This document shows positions 24,190 to 32,141 of a stretch of DNA of 64,000 nt, piece by piece. This stretch comes from JAAZGD01 sp964489555 (GTDB taxonomy: Bacteria; Bacillota; Clostridia; Peptostreptococcales; Anaerovoracaceae), in NCBI GenBank assembly GCA_964489555.1, contig CAZAZF010000010.1:1-64000 (forward strand), given 5' to 3'. Position 1 is the stretch's first letter; the number at the start of each line of letters is the position of its first letter. A program made the position numbers and the translations under genes. The notes under the pieces were generated by a model, which saw nothing but the letters and a program-made list of their open reading frames with translations, searched no databases and was not told the origin of the DNA.

Positions 24190-24903
24190 ATGAAACGTTT
24201 TTTAGATCCAACAGCCCTTCTCTTTTTAGTTATTATGGCTTTTATGGCCATTACCGGAGGCCGATTCTCCAGCCCTCAGGCTTGGATGATTCACACTCTG
24301 ATGATTTTGCCGGGAATAGTAATCGGGCTGTCTTTTCATGAATTTGCCCATGCCTATTCTGCGTATAAACTGGGAGATATGACTCCGAAGTTTCAAGGAC
24401 GAGTTACAGCCAGCCCGTTATCTCATATTGATCCGATTGGGATGATCGCATTGATTTTTGTGGGCTTTGGGTGGGGCATTCCGGTGCAGATTAATCCCAA
24501 CAACTTTAAAAAACCCCGACGAGACCAATTGATTGTCGCTTTGTCGGGGGTCACTACAAATTTCTTGTTAGCCTTTCTCTTTGTGGGAGCGGTGAAGCTG
24601 TTGCATGTGTTTTCGGTAGGGTTTGTGGTTTCCTCCTTAGGGCAAGTGGTGGTGGAGGTGTTGCTTTATGTGGTACAAATCAATCTGATTTTGATGGTGT
24701 TTAACCTTTTGCCCGTTCCTCCTTTAGACGGATTTTCCGTGTTAACGGAAGTCTTTCATTTAAAAAGGACGGATTGGTATTATCGTATTTATGACAAAGG
24801 AATGGTGATTTTGTTGATTCTCATTGTATTGGGAGTCATCAGCAGAGTATTGCTTCCCACTGTCAATTTCCTATATGGCATGCTGTTTGGAATCTTCTTT
24901 TAA
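24190..24903 (+). CDS. Site-2 protease family (M50) membrane protein
   Basis: A 237-residue integral membrane metalloprotease-like protein. The zinc motif HEFAHA (HExxH) is near residues 51-56 and the third ligand region NLLPVPPLDGFSVL near 173-186 contains the expected Asp. About five or six membrane segments are visible. It belongs to the short M50B group without a PDZ domain, widespread in Firmicutes and mostly uncharacterised. Its ATG directly follows the glyA stop with no spacer, and GGGAGAACC lies in the end of glyA. The stop codon sits in the loop of a strong terminator. Substrate is unknown. Confidence 0.88.
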   Translation: MKRFLDPTALLFLVIMAFMAITGGRFSSPQAWMIHTLMILPGIVIGLSFHEFAHAYSAYKLGDMTPKFQGRVTASPLSHIDPIGMIALIFVGFGWGIPVQINPNNFKKPRRDQLIVALSGVTTNFLLAFLFVGAVKLLHVFSVGFVVSSLGQVVVEVLLYVVQINLILMVFNLLPVPPLDGFSVLTEVFHLKRTDWYYRIYDKGMVILLILIVLGVISRVLLPTVNFLYGMLFGIFF

Positions 24904-24925
24904 TCAAAGAAGATTCCTCTTTTTC
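24889..24925 (+). terminator. Terminator closing the folD-to-M50 run
   Basis: Perfect 12-bp stem GGAATCTTCTTT (24889-24900) with AAAGAAGATTCC (24906-24917), loop TAATC, then TCTTTTTC. The loop contains the plus-strand stop codon TAA, and the 3' arm encodes the last residues of the convergent gntR gene. The T tract favours termination of the plus strand only. Confidence 0.85.
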
Positions 24926-25566
24926 GAGTGCTCCATGTGAATCTCCATGGCCCGGATACCAGCATCTGCATCTTTTGCGCGAAATGCGTCGAAAATGGCT
25001 TTGTGCTCCAGAAGAACGGTGGGTAAATACTGTTCGTCATATACCAGGTCTCGTCTTTTGTATTTAAGATAGATTTGATAGGAAGAAAGAACATGTTGCA
25101 GCATTCGATTGTGAGAGGCATTGTAAATAATCTGGTGAAACCCGATGTTGATATTGTGCATTTTCTCGATGTCTTTTTTCATGGTATAGAATTCCATAAA
25201 TTCAAAGGTTTCTTCCAAGGCTTCCAACTCCTGGTCGGTAATCCTGGCGATGGCCCAGCGAACAGCCTGCATTTCGTATACCTTTCTTAAATCATACATA
25301 TCCATCATGTCCTGTTCAGTAAAACCCACCACAAAGGCCCCTCGATTGGGAATGTTTTCCACCAGCCCATCCATTTCCAATTGGCGAAGGGCTTCTCGTA
25401 CCGGGGTCCGGCTTACATTGTATTTGGCACACAAATTTTGTTCGGTAAGTTTCTGCCCCGGCTTTAATTTCCCGCAGAGGATATCTTTTTGCAGTTGTAC
25501 GAACAATGTTCCGGCTAAGGGGATGTTGGCAGAAATGCCTTCCCCCATATATTTGTTGAGCTCCAT
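24904..25566 (-). CDS. GntR-family (FadR/FCD type) transcriptional regulator
   Basis: A 220-residue repressor-type protein. The N-terminal winged helix includes LTEQNLCAKYNVSRTPVREA (about residues 40-59) and RGAFVVGF near 75, and the C-terminal all-helical FCD domain (about 88-220) carries likely metal or ligand His residues (FHQII, EHKAIFDAF, MEIHMEHS). It is the last gene of an operon with aconitase and isocitrate dehydrogenase, 12 bases after the latter. The palindrome at 28716-28737 in front of that operon is the natural candidate operator, implying autoregulation. The ligand may be citrate or a related acid; that is inference. Confidence 0.9.
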   Translation of the reverse strand: MELNKYMGEGISANIPLAGTLFVQLQKDILCGKLKPGQKLTEQNLCAKYNVSRTPVREALRQLEMDGLVENIPNRGAFVVGFTEQDMMDMYDLRKVYEMQAVRWAIARITDQELEALEETFEFMEFYTMKKDIEKMHNINIGFHQIIYNASHNRMLQHVLSSYQIYLKYKRRDLVYDEQYLPTVLLEHKAIFDAFRAKDADAGIRAMEIHMEHSKKRNLL

Positions 25567-25578
25567 GTTTTTCTCCTT

Positions 25579-26733
25579 CTAGCAGCGGGCCGATTCCTTT
25601 TTGGAATGGCGAATTTCTTCAAGAACCGTTTCAGTATAGGCGGTACCGGTATCTCCCTTTTCGTTGCCGTACATCTGGTGGACACTGTCGGCTTTTTCCA
25701 AGGCTTCTTTTAACATTTCGGCTTTCTTGATTTGATGAATATGGCGAAGCATCATTTCTGCCGCTTTCATCAAGCTGGCTGGATTGGCGTAGGCTTCGAT
25801 ACCCATTTCCAACATCCTTGGAGCCGAGCCATGGATGGCTTCAAACATAGCATAGCGGGAGCCGATATTGGCACTACCAGCCGTTCCTACTCCGCCTTGA
25901 AGTTGGGCGGCTTCGTCGGTAAGGATATCTCCATACAAGTTGGGAGCCAAAATTACCTGAAAAGAGGATTGCATATCCGGATTAATCAAGTTTGCCGCCA
26001 TGATATCCACATACCAATCATCCACCGGTACTTGAGGATATTCCTTGGCCACCTGGTAGCAAATTTCCAAAAATTTTCCGTCGGTTTTTTTCATAATGTT
26101 GGCTTTGGTGACGATGGACACCTTTTGGTTGCCGTTGGCTTTGGCATATTCAAAAGCAGCTTTTGCAATGCGTCTTGTACCGGCGTCGGTGGTAATCTTA
26201 AAATCCAGAGCCATATCTTCGAAATCCAAGCCTTTGCTTCCTAAAACATATTCCCCCTCTGTGTTTTCACGATAAAACACCCAGTGGATGTTTTTCTTTG
26301 GAATGGAGACAGGGCGAACATTTGCGTATAAATCCAATTCTCTTCGCAGAGAAACATTGGCGCTTTCCATATTGAGTTCCAAACCCTGGTTATCCGGCGT
26401 GGTGGTGGGGCCTTTTAACAAAACATGACATTTTTTGATTTGATTCAACACCTGGATGGGCAAAGTATGGCCTTTTTCAAGACGGTTTTTCAAGGTAAGG
26501 CCTTCTATGGAACGAAGTTGGATGGTTCCCATGGTCAATTCTTCTTCCAATAAAAGGCAAAGTACTTGTTTGGTTTTTTCCATAATAAAGGGTCCGATTC
26601 CATCTCCCTCTGCCGTTCCGATGAGAATGGGATGGATCAACTCAAAATTCACAGGAGGTTCTTGAGATAAGGACCTTAGGCGATGTTGTTGTTCCTTTAT
26701 AAGAGTTTCAAAGGCTTCGATCTGTTCTTTCAT
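25579..26733 (-). CDS. icd: Isocitrate/isopropylmalate dehydrogenase family, probably isocitrate dehydrogenase
   Basis: A 384-residue beta-decarboxylating dehydrogenase. The substrate loop reads ESANVSLRRELDLYANVRP, where the Ser, Asn and Arg positions (S-x-N-x-x-x-R) match isocitrate rather than isopropylmalate enzymes. YRENTEGEY, the catalytic Lys in VTKANIMK, and metal-binding Asp residues in NLYGDILTDEAAQL are present. IHGSAP marks the nucleotide site, but I cannot settle NAD versus NADP. ATG 26733 has AAGGGAGCC upstream; an earlier ATG at 26775 lacks support. The adjacent aconitase strengthens the assignment. The pair would make 2-oxoglutarate from citrate; no citrate synthase is in the window. 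Confidence 0.85.
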   Translation of the reverse strand: MKEQIEAFETLIKEQQHRLRSLSQEPPVNFELIHPILIGTAEGDGIGPFIMEKTKQVLCLLLEEELTMGTIQLRSIEGLTLKNRLEKGHTLPIQVLNQIKKCHVLLKGPTTTPDNQGLELNMESANVSLRRELDLYANVRPVSIPKKNIHWVFYRENTEGEYVLGSKGLDFEDMALDFKITTDAGTRRIAKAAFEYAKANGNQKVSIVTKANIMKKTDGKFLEICYQVAKEYPQVPVDDWYVDIMAANLINPDMQSSFQVILAPNLYGDILTDEAAQLQGGVGTAGSANIGSRYAMFEAIHGSAPRMLEMGIEAYANPASLMKAAEMMLRHIHQIKKAEMLKEALEKADSVHQMYGNEKGDTGTAYTETVLEEIRHSKKESARC

Positions 26734-26778
26734 GAAGGCTCCCTTCTGTCCGTAGTTTTTTTTGAACATAGCCAAAAG

Positions 26779-28686
26779 CTATAGATTGATTTTGCCGCCC
26801 TTTTGAATCATGACTTTTTCCTTGCTCGAGAAACCATGAAAGGTTTCATAGGTGGCATTGGTCGTGGTGTTTTTCACTAGAATCATCTGGCTGTCCATTT
26901 GTTGAACCACATCTTCGATTATCAATTCGTCGTTCATTGAAACCAAGTTATAATCGTCGATGTGGGCGAAGGTGAGTGGTAGGATGCCACTGTTGATCAG
27001 GTTGGAACGATGGATTCTCGCAAAGGATTTGGCTAATACAAATTTCACTCCTAAATAAAGAGGTACCAAAGCAGCATGTTCTCTGCTGGAACCCTGGCCG
27101 TAGTTTTCCCCTCCGATGATGGCACAGCTTTTCGCTTCTTTGCACCTCTCCGGGAAGTTTGAATCAATTTTTTCAAAACAGAAGTTGGAAAGGTAGGGAA
27201 TATTGGAACGATAGGGCAATAATCTGGAATCGGAGGGCATGATATCGTCGGTGGTAATATGATCCCCCGTTTTTAAAGTGACCTTAGCCATAAGTTCTTT
27301 CTCAAGAGCTTGATTCCTTGGGAATGGTTTGATGTTGGGGCCCATTTCCAAGGGGATGCGTTTCCCTTCTTTTCCGGGATAGACGATAAAAGCGTCTTTT
27401 GGCTGGAAGGTGACCTCTGAAATGATGGGGTAAGGAATTCCGGAATCCCTGCCATCGGTAAGAACGCCGGTGATGGCGGACACTGCCGCGGTTTCCGGAC
27501 TCACCAGGTAGATTAAAGCATCGTTGGTTCCGCTTCGTCCTTTGAAATTTCGATTAAAGGTCCTCAAAGAAACGGCGCCACTCTTGGGAGATTGTCCCAT
27601 TCCGATGCATGGGCCACAGGCATTTTCAATAATACGGGCTCCTGCATCAATCAAGTGGGCTAAGGCTCCGTTTTCAGCCATCTTTGACAAAATGCGACTG
27701 GAGCCGGGTGAGATTACCAGACTCACTTGATTGGCTACTTTCCGTCCCTTGAGAATGGCGGCTACTTTCATCAGGTCAGAGTAAGAGGAGTTGGTGCAAC
27801 TACCAATGGCTACCTGATCAACAGAGATGGGACCCGCCTCTTTCACATCGACCACATTATCCGGGCTATGAGGCATAGCCACTTGGGGTGGTATGGTAGC
27901 CAGATCCAAAGTCATTTCTTGGTCATAGAAAGCGTCGCCATCTGCGGAGAGAGGGCGAAAATCTTTTTCTCTTCCCTGGGCTGCCAGGTACAATCGCGTA
28001 TTTTCGTCACTGGGGAAGATGGAAGTTGTGGCTCCCAGTTCGGCTCCCATATTTGTAATGGTAGCCCGATCTGTGACGGACAAGGAAAGGAGCCCCTCTC
28101 CCGTATATTCGATGACCTTTCCGATTCCTCCCCGTACGGTAAGTTCTTTCAACACTTTAAGAATAACATCCTTGGCAGAAGACCAAGGAGATAGCTGGTT
28201 TATTAATTTTATTTGAACTACTTGAGGAACCGTAAGGGAGTAGGTGCCTTTGGCCATGGCGGTAGCCACATCCAAACCACCGGCCCCGATGGCAATCATG
28301 CCCAATCCACCGCCGGTAGGAGTATGGCTGTCAGAGCCCAGAAGGGTTTTCCCGGGGATGCCATAGTTTTCGATGTGGAGTTGATGGCAAATTCCGTTTC
28401 CGGGTTTGCTAAATAAAACCCCGTGGCGTGCTGCGACGCTTTGGATAAAGGCGTGGTCATCTGCATTCTCAAACCCGGTTTGGAGGGTGTTATGATCCAC
28501 ATAAGCGATGGATAGTTCGGTTTTAATTCCTTCTACTTTCATGGCCTCCAGTTGAAGATAGACCATGGTGCCAGTGGAATCCTGAGTTAGAGTTTGGTCT
28601 ACTTTGATGGTAATTTCTTCGCCAGGGACCAAAGTTCCTTCCACTAAATGTTCTGCTAATATTTTATAGGTTAATGATGTTCCCAT
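26779..28686 (-). CDS. acnA: Aconitate hydratase
   Basis: A 635-residue 4Fe-4S hydrolyase interconverting citrate and isocitrate. Cluster ligands are visible in GSCTNSS near residue 294 and ACGPCIGMGQ near 359-368. The active-site GSDSHTPTGGG is near 118 and the swivel-domain arginine block QGSSREHAAL near 536. It is shorter than the AcnA/AcnB types of E. coli and resembles the compact aconitases common in Clostridia; 3-isopropylmalate dehydratase is less likely because both the large and swivel domains are fused in one chain and an isocitrate dehydrogenase follows. It starts at ATG with AAGGGGC upstream, 70 bases from a strong promoter with operator. The symbol is functional, not a claim of AcnA subfamily. 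Confidence 0.9.
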   Translation of the reverse strand: MGTSLTYKILAEHLVEGTLVPGEEITIKVDQTLTQDSTGTMVYLQLEAMKVEGIKTELSIAYVDHNTLQTGFENADDHAFIQSVAARHGVLFSKPGNGICHQLHIENYGIPGKTLLGSDSHTPTGGGLGMIAIGAGGLDVATAMAKGTYSLTVPQVVQIKLINQLSPWSSAKDVILKVLKELTVRGGIGKVIEYTGEGLLSLSVTDRATITNMGAELGATTSIFPSDENTRLYLAAQGREKDFRPLSADGDAFYDQEMTLDLATIPPQVAMPHSPDNVVDVKEAGPISVDQVAIGSCTNSSYSDLMKVAAILKGRKVANQVSLVISPGSSRILSKMAENGALAHLIDAGARIIENACGPCIGMGQSPKSGAVSLRTFNRNFKGRSGTNDALIYLVSPETAAVSAITGVLTDGRDSGIPYPIISEVTFQPKDAFIVYPGKEGKRIPLEMGPNIKPFPRNQALEKELMAKVTLKTGDHITTDDIMPSDSRLLPYRSNIPYLSNFCFEKIDSNFPERCKEAKSCAIIGGENYGQGSSREHAALVPLYLGVKFVLAKSFARIHRSNLINSGILPLTFAHIDDYNLVSMNDELIIEDVVQQMDSQMILVKNTTTNATYETFHGFSSKEKVMIQKGGKINL

Positions 28687-28715
28687 AAGAGCCCCTTTCT
28701 TGATGTCATATCACC

Positions 28716-28760
28716 TGTACATTTGTATACAAGTGTACAATAAATGGAAGGCAAATGTCA
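28716..28760 (-). promoter_or_regulatory. Promoter and GntR operator of the aconitase operon
   Basis: On the minus strand, consensus TTGACA (plus-strand 28755-28760), 18-base spacer, TACACT (28731-28736). A 22-bp near-palindrome GTACATTTGTATACAAGTGTAC occupies 28716-28737 and covers the -10 box and start point. Its core TTGTATACAA is a perfect palindrome. This is the pattern expected for repression by the FadR-like regulator encoded at the operon end. Confidence 0.75.
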
Positions 28761-28765
28761 AGTAA

Positions 28766-28793
28766 AAAGCAAGATGGCCAAGGCCACCTTGCT
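28766..28793 (-). terminator. Terminator after the hydantoinase gene
   Basis: AAGCAAG-a-TGGCC (28766-28778) pairs with GGCCA-c-CTTGCTT (28781-28793), one mismatch and a 2-base loop. Read on the minus strand it runs into TTTTTAC. It lies between the hydantoinase stop and the aconitase -35 box. Confidence 0.75.
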
Positions 28794-28828
28794 TCCTTTA
28801 TTTTCTTTGTGGTGCGGTCCGATCTGTC

Positions 28829-30232
28829 TTAGAGCTGTGGGCCGGTGAATTTTACGGGCTTACATTTCACCAGTTTGCCATATCCTTTTTCTCCCAGGAA
28901 TTTTCCTTCCTGGTAAACCAGGCGTCCCCTGGAGTAAGTGGCAACAGGGTATCCTTTGATTTTAACTCCTTCCCAGATGGTGTGATCTGTTGCGCCATGC
29001 AGGTCTTTGTTGGCGATGGTTACATTTTTTTTGCGGTCATAAAGCACGATGTCTGCGTCCAACCCAACCTGCAATGCGCCTTTCACATGATTAAGCCCAA
29101 AGAGTTTGGAAGGATTGGTGGCGCAGAGTTCAATGGCTCGATTGAAGCTGATTCGGCCTTTGTTGGCTTCCGAAAGAACATAGGGGTACATATTTTCAAT
29201 GCCGGCACAGCCATTGGGGATGGTGGTGAAATTGCCTTTTTTGCCATCCTTGGTCTTAATGCCCCAATCTTTTTCGGATTTTTTGAAGGGACAGTGATCG
29301 GTAGCGATGGTGGTGATGTCACCATTTTTAATGGCTTCCCAAATGGCATCTTGAGACGCTTTGCCCTTCATTGGGGGAGAGCATACGAAATCGCGGGCTC
29401 GATTTCTTTTGTACACTTCACTGGTAAAGTGCAGGTATTGAGGACAAGTTTCTGCGAAGATGGGATAGCCCTCATCTCGCGCTTGAACTACAGCCTCCAC
29501 GCCTTGTTTGCAGGCCAAATGAACAATATAGAGGGAGGTTCCCGCCATTTTTGCCAAGTTAATGGCACGCACATCCGCTTCCCCTTCTACATCTTCGTTT
29601 TTTGCCATATAGTGCCACCAGGCATCTACTTTGCCTTCGTCCAGATACTGTTTCACCAGTACGTTGTTGACGTCTCTGTTCTCTGCATGTACTCCCACCA
29701 AAGCCCCGATTTTTGCCGCCTTTTGGAGCACTTTGTAGAAAGACCCGTCATCTACCCCGAAGTCATATACCATAAATACTTTGAAAGAAGGAATTCCCGC
29801 ATTTACAGCATCTTCCATAGAATTGAGGAGTTGGTCACTGGTTACATCACAAACCCCTACATGGAAGGAATAATCTACGGCTGCGTCGGGAGCCGCTAAG
29901 GCGTCCCGGCGGTTGATGGCATCCAGCATCATCTCCCCTTGGCCTTGAAGAACGAAATCAAATACGGTGGTCGTTCCACCACAGGCTGCGGAACGAGTTC
30001 CCGTGAAGTAGTCGTCGGAAGAGATGGTTCCCCCAAAAGGCATGGCCAAATGGGTGTGTCCGTCAATGGCTCCCGGTAATACCATTTTGCCTTTGGCATC
30101 CACAACTTCCGTGTTCTTTTCCGGCTTAAGATTTGTTCCCATGGCAGAAATCTTTCCGTTTTTTACTGCCACATCTGCCTTAAAGGTGCTTTCCGCGGTA
30201 ACCACGGTTCCGCCTTTAATTAAAAGGTCCAT
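28829..30232 (-). CDS. Dihydropyrimidinase / hydantoinase
   Basis: A 467-residue cyclic amidohydrolase that opens dihydropyrimidine or hydantoin rings. All expected metal-centre residues are visible: H59 and H61 (DGHTH), carbamylated K151 (SFKVFM), H182 (VHAENRD), H238 (IVHLA) and D312 (TDHCPF), plus Tyr156 in the stereochemistry loop. The series matches D-hydantoinase/dihydropyrimidinase rather than dihydroorotase or allantoinase, though allantoinase cannot be fully excluded. Ribosome site AGAAGGAGG precedes it. The upstream gene is an NCS1 permease, so the pair probably imports and hydrolyses a cyclic ureide. No N-carbamoyl amidohydrolase is nearby. Confidence 0.9.
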   Translation of the reverse strand: MDLLIKGGTVVTAESTFKADVAVKNGKISAMGTNLKPEKNTEVVDAKGKMVLPGAIDGHTHLAMPFGGTISSDDYFTGTRSAACGGTTTVFDFVLQGQGEMMLDAINRRDALAAPDAAVDYSFHVGVCDVTSDQLLNSMEDAVNAGIPSFKVFMVYDFGVDDGSFYKVLQKAAKIGALVGVHAENRDVNNVLVKQYLDEGKVDAWWHYMAKNEDVEGEADVRAINLAKMAGTSLYIVHLACKQGVEAVVQARDEGYPIFAETCPQYLHFTSEVYKRNRARDFVCSPPMKGKASQDAIWEAIKNGDITTIATDHCPFKKSEKDWGIKTKDGKKGNFTTIPNGCAGIENMYPYVLSEANKGRISFNRAIELCATNPSKLFGLNHVKGALQVGLDADIVLYDRKKNVTIANKDLHGATDHTIWEGVKIKGYPVATYSRGRLVYQEGKFLGEKGYGKLVKCKPVKFTGPQL

Positions 30233-30262
30233 TTTTTTACCTCCTTCTATATTCGTTTGATG

Positions 30263-30292
30263 AAAAGGAGCCTTTGAGTCTTCAAAGGCTCC
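30263..30292 (-). terminator. Intercistronic hairpin/terminator between permease and hydantoinase
   Basis: Perfect 13-bp stem AAGGAGCCTTTGA (30263-30275) with TCAAAGGCTCCTT (30280-30292), 4-base loop. On the minus strand it is followed by TTCATC, a short T run. It could end permease transcripts partially or stabilise the upstream mRNA. Confidence 0.7.
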
Positions 30293-30329
30293 TTGATAAA
30301 ACAGAGCTGGTTGGTTGAAACTTGTAAAC

Positions 30330-31913
30330 CTATGCAGTCTGTCGGTCGGTAAGGGCTTCGTGTTCTTCCACCGATACCTTGGATTTGGTTTCTTTGCTCA
30401 TCAAGAGTACATAGAGGAAGAAACCGATAGCGAAGGATACAATGTATCCATTGGCAGCAAGCCAATCCAAAAATCCGGGAGCTCCGTTTGCTGGATTGTA
30501 AAGGAATACGGTGTTTCCAAGAAGCGGAATGATGAAGGCCCCAATCCAGGCGATAACAGCGGCCAGATTCCAACCACCTTTATACCAGTATCTTCCTTTG
30601 TCGCCGTTGTAAAGGCTGGCCACATCGATTCTCTTTTGTTTGTGTACATAGTAGTCGGCAATGAAGATGGCTGCAACAGGAGCCAGGATGGTTCCGTAGT
30701 TGTTGAGCCATGTGAATACATACGCCGCACCGGAACCGAAGATCCACCAAGGCTGGAATACCACCGCCAAAATACAAGCGGCGATTACCCCCTTCTTGTA
30801 GGTGATGAGCGTGGGTTTCAGGTTGGAGAATCCATTGGCAGGAGCTACGATATTAGCTGCTACGCAAGTAGTGATGGTGGCGGCTGCAACACCGATGGCA
30901 CAGATGATGACTACCAATTTATTTTCTACATAATAGAATACTCCGGTAGGATCAAACATAGCAGTTCCATAAGCTAGCTTGGTGGACATAGCAAAGTATG
31001 CACCAATGTAAGCACAGAGGAACATGGGGATAGGCATTCCAATGAATTGGCCCCAGAACTGACTCTTTTGGGATTTGGCATATCTGGAAAAGTCCGGAAT
31101 ATTCAAAGCAATGGTGGCCCAGAACGCAATGTTTCCGGTGAGACCAGCCAGGTAAATATACCAGAATCCACCCAAGGCATTGATTAAGCCATCATCCTGA
31201 CCTTGAGCCATTACATCGCCGAATGCATACCCGGCTGCATTAGCGGTCATGATGGACCATGCAAACAGGGCTAGAATAACTACGACCAACAGAGGTCCGC
31301 CGATGGCTTGAACTACTTTGATTCCTTCAGAACCAGCATAGGCAACCCAACCGATAAAGACCATGAAAATGAAGAAACCAATGAACTGGCCTACGGATAC
31401 GGCCGGGTTTCCGGGAAGAGCCATGGACCATGAAGGATCCATGAATTTCGGTGCGAATACACCAATGATGGCAGCAACGGCTCCGCCGCCAACCCAAGCT
31501 TGTACTGCAGTCCATCCGCAAGCAACCAATCCTCTCAGGGTGGCCGGGATGTGAGCGCCGGTAGCACCGAAGGTTAATCGAGAGAATACCGGGAAGGGGA
31601 TGCCGTATTTCGTACCGGCATGGGAGTTCATTTGAATAGGAATAAGTACGATAAGGTTTCCTAAGGCTACATTGATAACAGAAAGCCAAGGAGATACGCC
31701 CATTCCAATCAAGGCTGCTGCCAAGGAGAGGGAGGGGATACAGATAGCAAGGCCAATCCACAGAGCGGTAACGTTGTACGTTGTCCAGGTTCTCTGGGAC
31801 ACAGAAGTGGGAGCCAAGTCTTCGTTATAGTACTTCGAAGTCAAAAGCTCAGCACGAGCGGAATCGGTCAGTTCGAACATGCCGTTGCGCTCTAGTTGTG
31901 TGTACTGTGACAT
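30330..31913 (-). CDS. NCS1-family nucleobase/hydantoin-type permease
   Basis: A 527-residue membrane transporter with about twelve hydrophobic segments. Family features are the N-terminal QRTWTTYNVTALWIG (residues about 40-54), SHAGTKYGIPFPVFSR near 97-112 and ALNIPDFSRYAKS near 267. NCS1 proteins carry cytosine, uracil, allantoin, thiamine or hydantoin by cation symport. The hydantoinase gene next to it suggests a hydantoin or dihydropyrimidine substrate, by analogy with Mhp1 and PucI; this is inference. The start codon has ATGGAGGTGTTTAA in front. No SLC5, APC or NCS2 signature is seen. Confidence 0.88.
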   Translation of the reverse strand: MSQYTQLERNGMFELTDSARAELLTSKYYNEDLAPTSVSQRTWTTYNVTALWIGLAICIPSLSLAAALIGMGVSPWLSVINVALGNLIVLIPIQMNSHAGTKYGIPFPVFSRLTFGATGAHIPATLRGLVACGWTAVQAWVGGGAVAAIIGVFAPKFMDPSWSMALPGNPAVSVGQFIGFFIFMVFIGWVAYAGSEGIKVVQAIGGPLLVVVILALFAWSIMTANAAGYAFGDVMAQGQDDGLINALGGFWYIYLAGLTGNIAFWATIALNIPDFSRYAKSQKSQFWGQFIGMPIPMFLCAYIGAYFAMSTKLAYGTAMFDPTGVFYYVENKLVVIICAIGVAAATITTCVAANIVAPANGFSNLKPTLITYKKGVIAACILAVVFQPWWIFGSGAAYVFTWLNNYGTILAPVAAIFIADYYVHKQKRIDVASLYNGDKGRYWYKGGWNLAAVIAWIGAFIIPLLGNTVFLYNPANGAPGFLDWLAANGYIVSFAIGFFLYVLLMSKETKSKVSVEEHEALTDRQTA

Positions 31914-31938
31914 TTAAACACCTCCATAAAAAATAGTA

Positions 31939-31953
31939 GTAATGGATTATTAC
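31939..31953. promoter_or_regulatory. Inverted repeat in the permease leader
   Basis: GTAAT-N5-ATTAC (31939-31953), between the permease start and the AT-rich upstream region. A possible operator. I could not assign a convincing -35/-10 pair for the permease. Confidence 0.3.
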
Positions 31954-32057
31954 ATGAAATATTCTAACATATTTTTGAAATTTGTGATACCTTTTTTCCC
32001 CTGAATGGAGGAAAGGCACCCAAAAGAGGGGGAAAGAAAACAAATAGAAAAGCAAAG

Positions 32058-32080
32058 GGGTTTTTCCGTTGGAAAAGCCC
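32058..32080 (-). terminator. Terminator candidate after tetR
   Basis: GGGTTTTTCC and GGAAAAGCCC form a 10-bp stem with one G-T wobble around GTT. On the minus strand it is followed by a mixed pyrimidine run (CCTTTGCTTTTC). It is the only hairpin between the RND operon end and the permease. Confidence 0.5.
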
Positions 32081-32091
32081 TCCTTTTGAAG

Positions 32092-32120
32092 CAAATTTGT
32101 TGTAAAAAGCAGCAAATTTG
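32092..32120. repeat. Two CAAATTTG palindromes 21 bp apart
   Basis: CAAATTTG occurs at 32092-32099 and 32113-32120, each preceded by AG and followed by T, in a gap that otherwise holds only the terminator. The spacing equals two helical turns. Possibly a tandem operator for the permease; no protein can be assigned. Confidence 0.4.
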
Positions 32121-32141
32121 TCCTTGCCCGGAGCGTTTTTT

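Noticed and set aside
28982..29899. Plus-strand open frame of 305 codons opposite the hydantoinase gene
   Set aside because: Antisense shadow of a gene with complete catalytic residues; composition is unlike a real protein and no ribosome site precedes it.
31914..32141. Purine riboswitch in the permease leader
   Set aside because: The conserved purine aptamer core sequences are not present and no P1-P2-P3 fold could be drawn.
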